This document shows, piece by piece, positions 56,863 to 64,000 of a stretch of DNA of 64,000 nt (its first letter is position 1; each line of letters begins with the position of its first letter). The notes below the pieces were generated by a model. The model saw nothing but the letters and a program-made list of their open reading frames with translations, searched no databases and had not been told where the DNA came from. The translations under genes and the position numbers were made by a program. The DNA comes from Ascidiaceihabitans sp023955215 (lineage in GTDB: Bacteria > Pseudomonadota > Alphaproteobacteria > Rhodobacterales > Rhodobacteraceae), in assembly GCA_943788345.1 (NCBI GenBank), contig CALSPX010000015.1, positions 1 through 64,000 of the forward strand, written 5' to 3'.

Positions 56863-58197
56863 TTAGTTTTCGAGGTAGACGTCTAAGCTATCGTCTAACG
56901 CATCTTTCCACGGTGTGTGGTGTTTTGGCGCCATTGTGCCTGTGATTACTGACTTATAGCCATTGTCGCGGAAGGTCATGATGTTGGTCTTTTTGTGCCC
57001 CTTCCACGCTTTGAACGCCTGACAGGCCCCTTCGAGATCAAAGGATGGGTAGTCTGTTTCAGCAATCAATTCCTTAACGTAATCGCCCTGATACCAAATC
57101 GCATCGTAGTCATCGCTACCCGCCGCTTCTCGTGTTTGGCGATCGTCGATATCGGCCTGCATCGCGGTTGTGTTAGGGATTTCAATTCTATTCATCATAA
57201 CATCACGCGCCCACCAAGCTTGGGCATCAAACATATTGAACGTGAACCATTGATCTTGCATCCCAATATAGAAAACATTCGGATTTTTGATGTATGCTAC
57301 GCCTTTGTACAAATCGTCAGAGGCGAGCACATTTGGCGTGCGTAAACGGATTGCGTTGTCCATAAACGGGAAGTGGTGTTTGTAACCTGTGCACAAGATC
57401 ACGGCGTCGACATCTTTGGTTGTGCCGTCTTTAAAATGGGCCGTCTTGCCTTCCATTCTCTGTAGCAGCGGCACTTCTTGCCAGTTGTCAGGCCATGCAT
57501 AACCCATTGGTGCTGTTCGGTGGCTGACTGTAATGGATTTTGCGCCGTATTTCCAAAGTTGGCTGCCGATGTCCTCGGCTGAATAGCTAGTACCAATGAT
57601 CAAGATGTCCTTGCCTGTGAACTCCATTGCGTCTCGGAAGTCGTGGGCATGCAGGACACGGCCTTGATACGTTTCAAAGCCATCGAAATGCGGGACATTC
57701 GGGGTTGAGAAGTGGCCAGAGCAAACGACCACATGGTCGAATTCCTCTGAGTAATCGCGGTCATTAGGGAGGTCGGTTACGTTGACAGTAAATTTGCCGT
57801 CATTTTCGCTGACGTTCCTTACTGCAGTTTCAAACCTGATCCAGTCGCGAATACCCGCCTTTTCAACGCGACCTTGGATATAGTCGAACAAGACAGCCCG
57901 TGGCGGATAAGAGGCGATTTGTTTACCGAAATGTTCTTCGAAAGAGTAGTCAGCGAACTCAAGCCCTTCTTTTGGTCCATTCGACCAAAGGTAGCGATAC
58001 ATTGAACCATGAACTGGCTCTCCGTACTTATCGAGGCCGGTACGCCAGGAGTAGTTCCATAATCCACCCCAGTTTGCTTGCTTTTCAAAACAAACAATTT
58101 CTGGGATCTCTGCGCCTTTTGCTTCAGCGGATTGAAAGGCTCGCATTTGTGCAAGTCCAGAGGGGCCTGCGCCGATGATGGCTACGCGTTTGGTCAT
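56863..58197 (-). CDS. tmm: Trimethylamine monooxygenase (flavin-containing)
   Basis: FAD- and NADPH-dependent enzyme that oxidises trimethylamine to TMAO. The 444-residue protein has the FAD motif GAGPSG (residues 9-14), the FMO fingerprint region YQGRVLHAHDFRD, the NADPH motif GTSYSAED (~202-209, including the Tyr that corresponds to the mobile Tyr207 of the Roseovarius enzyme) and MGYAWPDNWQEVP. Length and motifs fit bacterial Tmm. It sits between gmaS and the Tat-protein gene. Confidence 0.95.
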   Translation of the reverse strand: MTKRVAIIGAGPSGLAQMRAFQSAEAKGAEIPEIVCFEKQANWGGLWNYSWRTGLDKYGEPVHGSMYRYLWSNGPKEGLEFADYSFEEHFGKQIASYPPRAVLFDYIQGRVEKAGIRDWIRFETAVRNVSENDGKFTVNVTDLPNDRDYSEEFDHVVVCSGHFSTPNVPHFDGFETYQGRVLHAHDFRDAMEFTGKDILIIGTSYSAEDIGSQLWKYGAKSITVSHRTAPMGYAWPDNWQEVPLLQRMEGKTAHFKDGTTKDVDAVILCTGYKHHFPFMDNAIRLRTPNVLASDDLYKGVAYIKNPNVFYIGMQDQWFTFNMFDAQAWWARDVMMNRIEIPNTTAMQADIDDRQTREAAGSDDYDAIWYQGDYVKELIAETDYPSFDLEGACQAFKAWKGHKKTNIMTFRDNGYKSVITGTMAPKHHTPWKDALDDSLDVYLEN

Positions 58198-58311
58198 AAG
58201 TTACTCCTTATTTTGAACCGCTGTGGGGGCTGAAAAATGTGGAGCCTCCGGCGGAAGTTTCTTTTGTAAGATGAAGTTGGCGTAGAGCGGACCGAAGCCC
58301 GCCCTATGGTT

Positions 58312-59640
58312 TTAAATGTCCAAGGTGTTGGCTTTTTCCCATGCGGAAAAATGTCCGCAAAAGTCGTTCCATTCTTGCATTTTCATTTTGAGGTAAGCGG
58401 CGGAAAATTCTTCGCCCATGGCGGCTTTTAGCCCAACGTCTTTGTCGTATTCGCGCATCGCATCCAGCATATTCAATGGTAGTTTTGGTGCGTCAGTGAT
58501 AGTGTGGCCTTCGGCGTACATGTCGATGTCGTGGCGCTTTCCAGGGTCTGCCTTGGAACGGACACCTGATAAACCAGCTGCGATGATAATCGCTTGAAGC
58601 AAGTATGGGTTTACGGCACCATCAGGCAGGCGAAGTTCGAAACGACCAGGACCAGGGACGCGGACCATGTGTGTCCGGTTGTTACCTGTCCAAGTGACAG
58701 TGTTTGGTGCCCATGTTGCGCCAGAAGTGGTGCGTGGTGCGTTAATACGTTTGTAGCTGTTCACCGTTGGGTTTGTGATCGCAGCCAAGGCGGACGCGTG
58801 TTTCATAATGCCGCCAAGGAAGTGTTTGCCACGTTCTGATAAGCCAAGTTCACCCGTTTGGCCTGTACCTTCCCCTGCGAAGACGTTTGTTTTGGCTGCA
58901 GAACCAGGTGCATCCCAAACAGAGATGTGCGCATGGCAGCCGTTGCCTGTAAGGCCTTCAATTGGTTTAGGCATGAATGTGGCGCGATATCCGTATTTTT
59001 CGGCGACGCATTTGGTCATGAACTTGAAGAAGCTGTGTTTGTCAGCTGTTTTCAGGGCGTCATCGAAGTCCCAGTTCATTTCCCATTGGCCGTTCGCGTC
59101 TTCGTGGTCGTTTTGATATGCGCCCCAGCCCAGTTCGAGCATGTAATCTGAGATTTCACGGATCACATCTAAGCGGCGCATGAACGCCTGCTGGTCGTAA
59201 CAAGGTTTAGCCGCTGTATCAAATTCGTCTGAGATTTGATCGCCTGCCGGTGTGAGCAAGAAGAACTCGGCTTCGATCCCTGTCTTGACGTGCATGCCCT
59301 CTTCGGCAGCTTCGGCTATCAGTTTGCGTAATACATTACGCGGTGCTTGGGCGACGTCTTGGCCTTCCATGACGCAGTTGCCTGGGACCCATGCGATTTC
59401 CTTGTTCCAAGGTAGTATGATCACCGCCTCCGGATCGGGAACCGCCAACATGTCGGGGTGGGCCGGGGTCAGGTCTAACCATGTGGCAAAACCGGCGAAG
59501 CCAGCGCCATCTTCCTGCATGCCTGCGATAGCGCGCGCAGGAACCAATTTTGCCCGTTGCCCACCAAACAGATCGGTGAAGGAAATCATAAAGTATTTGA
59601 TGCCGTTCTCTTCGGCAAATTGTGCGAGATCAGTAGCCAT
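58312..59640 (-). CDS. gmaS: Gamma-glutamylmethylamide synthetase GmaS (glutamine synthetase family)
   Basis: Joins methylamine to glutamate with ATP, the first step of the N-methylglutamate pathway. The 442-residue protein resembles glutamine synthetase: YFMISFTDLFGGQRAKLVPARA in parts near the start, GIEAEFFLL, NGCHAHISVWD (substrate/metal loop) and RFELRLPDGAVNPYL. The place between mgsC and tmm separates it from a true glutamine synthetase. ATG 59640 is preceded by a weak AGGGA; the TTG two codons earlier is unlikely. Confidence 0.93.
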   Translation of the reverse strand: MATDLAQFAEENGIKYFMISFTDLFGGQRAKLVPARAIAGMQEDGAGFAGFATWLDLTPAHPDMLAVPDPEAVIILPWNKEIAWVPGNCVMEGQDVAQAPRNVLRKLIAEAAEEGMHVKTGIEAEFFLLTPAGDQISDEFDTAAKPCYDQQAFMRRLDVIREISDYMLELGWGAYQNDHEDANGQWEMNWDFDDALKTADKHSFFKFMTKCVAEKYGYRATFMPKPIEGLTGNGCHAHISVWDAPGSAAKTNVFAGEGTGQTGELGLSERGKHFLGGIMKHASALAAITNPTVNSYKRINAPRTTSGATWAPNTVTWTGNNRTHMVRVPGPGRFELRLPDGAVNPYLLQAIIIAAGLSGVRSKADPGKRHDIDMYAEGHTITDAPKLPLNMLDAMREYDKDVGLKAAMGEEFSAAYLKMKMQEWNDFCGHFSAWEKANTLDI

Positions 59641-59678
59641 GATCAATTATCCCTGTTGTCTTTGTATTTTTATAAATT

Positions 59679-59707
59679 GGGGCGCGTGCACCAATGTGCC
59701 GCGCCCC
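59679..59707 (-). other. Intercistronic hairpin between mgsC and gmaS
   Basis: On the minus strand GGGGCGCG and CGCGCCCC form a perfect 8-bp stem, with GCAC/GTGC inside the loop. It is not followed by a T-run, so an RNA-stability or processing element is more likely than a terminator. Confidence 0.6.
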
Positions 59708-59717
59708 TTCTTAATTT

Positions 59718-61064
59718 TCAATATGATGTGTTTGGTTTGCCCGGATACCAATCGGTCCCACAAAGTGGAACTTTGGCCATTGCCGCAGCTTCCATTGTCA
59801 GTGCCACCAAATCTTCTGGCTCTAGATTGTGCAGATGGTTTTTACCACAAGCACGCGCGATGGTTTGCGCCTCTAACGTCATAACTTTGAGGTAGTTCTT
59901 CAAGCGTCGCCCACCCTCAATCGGGTCAAACCGTTTCATCAGCTCTGGGTCTTGGGTCGTTATGCCTGCGGGGTCTTTGCCCTCGTGCCAATCATCGTAT
60001 GCGCCTGAGGTTGTACCAAGCGCATTGTACTCGGCTTCGTATTTCGGATCATTGTCGCCAAGTGCGATCAAAGCGGCTGTGCCGATGGCAACAGCATCCG
60101 CGCCTAACGCCATGGCTTTGGCCACATCTGCACCAGAACGGATGCCGCCGGAAAGGATCAATTGCACTTTGCGGTGCATGCCTAGGTCTTGTAGGGCTTG
60201 AACCGCGGGGCGAATGATTGCCAGCGTTGGTTGGCCGACGTGTTCGATGAACACATCTTGGGTCGCCGCGGTGCCGCCTTGCATACCGTCCAGAACGATT
60301 GCATCTGCACCAGCTTTAACGGCCAATGTTACATCATAGTAGGGACGTGCACCTGCTACTTTTACATAGATGGGTACTTTCCAACCTGTGATTTCACGCA
60401 GTTCCAATATCTTGATCTCTAGATCATCGGGGCCCGTCCAATCCGGGTGACGACAAGCAGAACGTTGATCGATCCCTTTTGGAAGATTACGCATTCCAGC
60501 GACACGGTCGGAGATTTTTTGGCCTAATAGCATGCCACCACCGCCAGGTTTGGCCCCTTGGCCAACCACGATTTCGATAGCATCTGCTTTTCGCAGATCG
60601 TCGGGGTTCATTCCATAGCGTGATGGTAGATATTGGTAAACCAGCTTGTTTGAATGCCCACGCTCTTCGGGTGTCATGCCGCCGTCACCAGTCGTCGTTG
60701 ATGTGCCAGCCATGGATGCACCTCGGCCCAATGCTTCTTTTGCTGGGCCGGATAGGGCACCAAAAGACATGCCCGCAATGGTGATCGGGATATCCAAATG
60801 GATCGGGTTAGAGGCGTGAAGCCCACCGATGGTTACGGAGGTGTCGCATTTCTCGCGGTAGCCTTCTAAAGGGTAGCGCGAAATGGAAGCACCCATAAAC
60901 AACAAGTCATCAAAGGCTGGAACTTTGCGTTTGGCCCCACCGCCGCGAATATCATAGATACCCGTGGCTGCGGCGCGGCGGATGTCGCTGTTTACATCAG
61001 CGGAGAAGGTCGCAGACTGCCGTGGCGTCGTGTGCGGGATACCTTTATCGTCGTGGCTATTCAT
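59718..61064 (-). CDS. mgsC: N-methylglutamate synthase subunit MgsC (FMN glutamate-synthase-like)
   Basis: The 448-residue catalytic subunit, which uses FMN to combine the amine-bearing intermediate with 2-oxoglutarate. It has the GltB-type motifs GMSFGALSGPAKEALGRGA, STTTGDGGMTPEE, GQGAKPGGGGML, DGMQGGTAATQ and ILSGGIRSGADVAKAMALGADA in parts. The cysteines of the usual 3Fe-4S site are missing: where the paralogue at 42273 has CNKNTCPTGITT, this protein has HEGKDPAGITT. It is 12 bases after mgsB. Confidence 0.92.
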   Translation of the reverse strand: MNSHDDKGIPHTTPRQSATFSADVNSDIRRAAATGIYDIRGGGAKRKVPAFDDLLFMGASISRYPLEGYREKCDTSVTIGGLHASNPIHLDIPITIAGMSFGALSGPAKEALGRGASMAGTSTTTGDGGMTPEERGHSNKLVYQYLPSRYGMNPDDLRKADAIEIVVGQGAKPGGGGMLLGQKISDRVAGMRNLPKGIDQRSACRHPDWTGPDDLEIKILELREITGWKVPIYVKVAGARPYYDVTLAVKAGADAIVLDGMQGGTAATQDVFIEHVGQPTLAIIRPAVQALQDLGMHRKVQLILSGGIRSGADVAKAMALGADAVAIGTAALIALGDNDPKYEAEYNALGTTSGAYDDWHEGKDPAGITTQDPELMKRFDPIEGGRRLKNYLKVMTLEAQTIARACGKNHLHNLEPEDLVALTMEAAAMAKVPLCGTDWYPGKPNTSY

Positions 61065-61076
61065 GTGTTAGTATCC

Positions 61077-61760
61077 TTAATACGCGCCGGCGTTATCGAC
61101 GTCGAAGTTATAAAGCGTGCGGGCGGAGCCGTAGCGCGTGAATTCTTCCGGCTTTGCATCCACTCCAGATTCCGCGATGATTTCTCTCAGGAATTCGATG
61201 TGCTCAGGCCGCATTTCTTTTTTCTCGCAGTCAGCGCCAAGGGATTTAACTGAGCCGCGTACAAAGAAACGTGCTTCGTAACAGCTGTCCCCCAACGCAT
61301 CGCCTGCGTCACCGCACACAACCAGGTTGCCAGATTGGCCCATAAACGCGGACATGTGGCCGATGTTACCTTGTACGACAATATTCACGCCCTTCATCGA
61401 AATACCGCAGCGCGAGGATGCGTTGCCTTTGACAACAATCAGCCCACCGTGGGCGGTGGCTCCAAGATATTGGCTGGCGTCGCCCTCGATGATAATTTTC
61501 CCGGACATCATGTTTTCGCCAGTCCCCGGACCGGCCGAACCATGGACGTGAATGGTGGACTGTTTGTTCATACCGCCACAGTAATATCCGGTGGATCCTT
61601 TAACATTCACCTCAATTGGGGCGTCTAGACCAACGGCAATAGCATGGCTGCCTTTGGGATTGGTTACCTCCCAAACGGTTTGGTTGGTTTCCGTGGATTG
61701 AGCGTTCAGCGTTGAGTTCAACGCGCGCAGCCCCTGCGCTTCAAGATCGAAACTTTGCAT
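61077..61760 (-). CDS. mgsB: N-methylglutamate synthase subunit MgsB (GltB C-terminal/GXGXG domain)
   Basis: A 227-residue protein of the right-handed beta-helix GXGXG domain, the counterpart of the C-terminal domain of glutamate synthase. Repeats such as YYCGGMNK, GKIIIEGDASQYLGATAHGG, SRCGISMKGVNIVVQGNIG and GNLVVCGDAGDALGDS are seen. It is translationally coupled to mgsA (stop and start share a base) and is followed 12 bases later by mgsC. Confidence 0.92.
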   Translation of the reverse strand: MQSFDLEAQGLRALNSTLNAQSTETNQTVWEVTNPKGSHAIAVGLDAPIEVNVKGSTGYYCGGMNKQSTIHVHGSAGPGTGENMMSGKIIIEGDASQYLGATAHGGLIVVKGNASSRCGISMKGVNIVVQGNIGHMSAFMGQSGNLVVCGDAGDALGDSCYEARFFVRGSVKSLGADCEKKEMRPEHIEFLREIIAESGVDAKPEEFTRYGSARTLYNFDVDNAGAY

Positions 61761-62689
61761 TAGGCGGCTTTCTCTTTTGACGTTGGTGCCTCGTTATGGC
61801 TCCAGAAATATACTGTTGCGGGCTCTGGCTCCCAAACGCGGGCTGTTTCTATGCCCGGCAGGTTCACCAGCGCACGATACTCGGACCCGAAGGCGACGTA
61901 TTGATCGGTTTCGGCCATCACGGCGGGCTTACAGGCAATTGGGTCACGGACGACGCCGAAACCGTCCTTGGTGCCAACAACAAATGTGAAGAACCCGTCT
62001 AAGTCCGCAAGGGCACTTTCCATGGCTTGGCCAAGGGTGGAACCCTCTTGCATGCGCCATGTGAGATAAGCTGCACCAACTTCAGTGTCGTTCTCGGTTT
62101 CAATGTGAACACCAAGGCGGCGCAAACGGCGGCGCAATGAATTGTGGTTGGATAGCGAACCGTTGTGCACAAGGCACTGATCTGGACCGGTGTTGAAGGG
62201 GTGTGCACCCATTGTTGTCACAGCTGATTCCGTTGCCATTCGCGTATGTCCGATTCCATGGGTCCCGGACATTGTTCGCACGTCAAAACGAGAGGCTACA
62301 TCTTTTGGCAGGCCAACCTCTTTGTAAATCTCGAGCGTGTCACCACGACTCATGACACGCACATTGGGGCGCAAGTTACTGAGGGCAGCGCGTGCGATAT
62401 CCAGCTGATCCGCTTGCATTTCCAGCACTGCGTGAGTGTCCTTGGTCGACATCTCAACCTTACCCTTTACGAGCTTGCGTAGGTCATTATCGAGCTTTGA
62501 AAAGTCTGCATCGGGTGTGTCTGACTGAACTGTCAGTTTAGCGTTACCATTTGTTTCAGCGCCATAAATCGCGATCCCAGCACTGTCGGGGCCACGATCA
62601 GTCATTGTAACCAGCATATCGGTTAGCATGTCGCCAAGCATTGGTTCAAGCGTTGGGTCTTTGAGAAATAGTCCGACGATCCCGCACAT
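61760..62689 (-). CDS. mgsA: N-methylglutamate synthase subunit MgsA (class II glutamine amidotransferase)
   Basis: The 309-residue glutaminase-like subunit. MCGIVGLF gives the N-terminal Cys nucleophile once Met is removed; MTDRGPDSAGIA, GHTRMATESAVTTMGAHPF and VHNGSLSNHNSLRRRL are class II amidotransferase motifs. The start at 62689 is set by this Cys2 and GGAGG upstream; longer in-frame starts would block catalysis. First gene of mgsABC-gmaS-tmm, divergent from amt. Confidence 0.93.
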   Translation of the reverse strand: MCGIVGLFLKDPTLEPMLGDMLTDMLVTMTDRGPDSAGIAIYGAETNGNAKLTVQSDTPDADFSKLDNDLRKLVKGKVEMSTKDTHAVLEMQADQLDIARAALSNLRPNVRVMSRGDTLEIYKEVGLPKDVASRFDVRTMSGTHGIGHTRMATESAVTTMGAHPFNTGPDQCLVHNGSLSNHNSLRRRLRRLGVHIETENDTEVGAAYLTWRMQEGSTLGQAMESALADLDGFFTFVVGTKDGFGVVRDPIACKPAVMAETDQYVAFGSEYRALVNLPGIETARVWEPEPATVYFWSHNEAPTSKEKAA

Positions 62690-62914
62690 AGTGTTGGCCT
62701 CCCGAAAATTGATGTCGTTGCGACTCAAACGCTAACACCAAAGTTTTCTCTTCTCAACCTTCAGGAAACTATTTTTCACGATGGTTAAAAAAATACTAGC
62801 CAGAGTGGGGTATATCGTGGTTCTTTTTTGACAGCATCGCGAAACTGCATACGATGGTGCACGAAAGAAAACTGAATTTACCAACAGAATACCAAACCAA
62901 ACAGGGGATAGATT

Positions 62915-64000
62915 GTGGAAGAACAACTAGCAGAATTGACGGCGCAAGTAGCCGCATTGAAAGGTGGAGGGGCAACGACGAACACTATGTTCGCAGAAAT
63001 GTTCTATTACCTCACCATTCCATTAATGATTATCATACACGCGGGCTTTTTGGCCTACGAAATGGGATCGTCACGTGTGAAAAACGTCCTTTCATCAGGC
63101 GTAAAGAACATTTTGGCGTTCGCCTTTATGATCCCAACCTTTTATTTCTTTGGATGGTGGGTCTATTGGGGATTTCCGACGGGGTTAACCCTTTCCGCTG
63201 GCGCAGCGGGCATTTCTGGTGCAGCTTACGCCAACTCCATCGCATGGGGCTGGGGTGACAGCGCGCAGTACATGGGGCCAAACATCGCTGACAACGCGTC
63301 TGGCGTCTTCTTTGGTGCCTTTGCATTGTTCGCGGCGACAACGGCCTCCATTATGTCTGGTGCTGTGATTGAACGCATCCAGACCGTTGGATTTGTTGTC
63401 CTTGCCATCGTGCTTGGCAGCTTTGCTTGGGTGGTTGCGGCCGCTTGGGGTTGGCATGCTGACGGTTGGTTGGTTACGAAATTCGGTGTCCATGACTTTG
63501 GCGCAGCGGGCCTTGTGCACGCGGTTGCTGGTTTCTTTGCACTGGGTGTCTTGATCAATCTTGGACCACGCATCGGCAAGTTTAACGCTGATGGCAGTGC
63601 AAACCACATCGCAGGGCACAATATGCCACTGACTGTTGTTGGCTTGATGCTGATTATCGTCGGGTTCTGGGGCTTCTTGATGGCCTGTGTGATCGTACCG
63701 GGTGAGGCATGGAGCTGGTTTGGCGATAAGTTCGCAACCATCTACGGCACACCAATCACGCTCTCTGCACTGTCCTTTAATATCCTGATGGCTGTTGCTG
63801 GTGGAATCATTGGTGCATGGATCTGGACCAAAGATCCCTTCTGGATGATGTCTGGTGCGCTTGCTGGGATTATTTCGACCGCTTCTGGTTTGGATATCTA
63901 CTTCCCTGCTCTTGCCTTTATAATTGCGTTCTCTGCCGGTATCATTGTGGCACCCGCAGCCGCATGGCTGGAACGGCGCGGTATTGATGACGCGGTTGGC
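62915..64000 (+). CDS. amt: Ammonium transporter Amt (3' end outside window)
   Basis: An ammonium/methylammonium channel of the Amt/MEP/Rh family, open to the window edge (at least 362 codons, no stop). A short helical N-terminus (EEQLAELTAQVAALKGG) precedes the membrane part: MFYYLTIPLMIIIHAGFLAYEMGSSR in parts, WGWGDSAQYMGPN, then AGLVHAVAGFFALG and ISTASGLDIYFPALAF. The GTG at 62915 has AGGGG seven bases upstream. It diverges from mgsA with a 225-base spacer, so shared control with the methylamine genes is likely. Confidence 0.93.
   Translation, partial: MEEQLAELTAQVAALKGGGATTNTMFAEMFYYLTIPLMIIIHAGFLAYEMGSSRVKNVLSSGVKNILAFAFMIPTFYFFGWWVYWGFPTGLTLSAGAAGISGAAYANSIAWGWGDSAQYMGPNIADNASGVFFGAFALFAATTASIMSGAVIERIQTVGFVVLAIVLGSFAWVVAAAWGWHADGWLVTKFGVHDFGAAGLVHAVAGFFALGVLINLGPRIGKFNADGSANHIAGHNMPLTVVGLMLIIVGFWGFLMACVIVPGEAWSWFGDKFATIYGTPITLSALSFNILMAVAGGIIGAWIWTKDPFWMMSGALAGIISTASGLDIYFPALAFIIAFSAGIIVAPAAAWLERRGIDDAVG

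Noticed and set aside
62854..63258. 134-codon frame at the start of the Amt gene
   Set aside because: Out of frame with the Amt protein, whose own frame runs open from 62915 to the window edge with clear membrane motifs.

Overview
The window is one contiguous piece of an alphaproteobacterial chromosome, most likely a marine Rhodobacteraceae (Roseobacter-group) bacterium of moderate GC. The 16S gene, the petABC operon, the DUF2853 and DUF1761 proteins and the trimethylamine-degradation genes all fit this group. The genus cannot be fixed from the sequence alone. No insertion sequence, prophage or CRISPR array was seen. Both window edges cut genes: thiP on the left and an ammonium transporter on the right.

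Layout. 0-6 kb: end of a thiamine ABC transporter (thiPQ), an FMN-riboswitch-controlled RibH2-type lumazine synthase, a PaiB-like flavin protein, a GST, and the cytochrome bc1 operon petABC. 6-20 kb: mtaB-dapF, tRNA-Lys, ahcY, small DUF genes, an EVE/YciI/gpsA/tsaD operon, the divergent hemD/mitofilin-like/hemY set, tRNA-Arg, a LacI regulator and a YcaQ-type glycosylase. 20-31 kb: malonyl-CoA synthetase, the 5-oxoprolinase operon pxpBCA, a ferric-iron binding protein, the tungstate transporter tupBCA and a glycine-betaine-type ABC transporter. 31-45.7 kb: mostly housekeeping genes: leuB, rpmJ, tRNA-Val, N-formylglutamate amidohydrolase, an RlmL-like methyltransferase, dinB, a NUDIX protein, pyrF, clpB with a heat-shock promoter, an FMN glutamate-synthase-like protein, and msrPQ.

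45.7-52.3 kb is a complete rRNA operon in the order 16S - tRNA-Ala(TGC) - tRNA-Ile(GAT) - 23S - 5S - terminator - tRNA-fMet. The two spacer tRNAs are in the reverse of the usual Ile-Ala order.

52.7-64 kb is a methylated-amine island. It holds an AraC/GlxA-type regulator, tdm (TMAO demethylase, a DUF1989-GcvT fusion), a short Tat-exported protein of unknown function, tmm (trimethylamine monooxygenase), gmaS, mgsCBA (N-methylglutamate synthase) and a divergent Amt transporter. Together they would turn TMA into TMAO, then dimethylamine plus formaldehyde, and would pass methylamine through gamma-glutamylmethylamide to N-methylglutamate. The dimethylamine monooxygenase and N-methylglutamate dehydrogenase needed to complete the route are not in the window and may lie to the right. 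The least understood items are the Tat-exported protein in this island, the tRNA order, and a compact hairpin array at about 37.5 kb.
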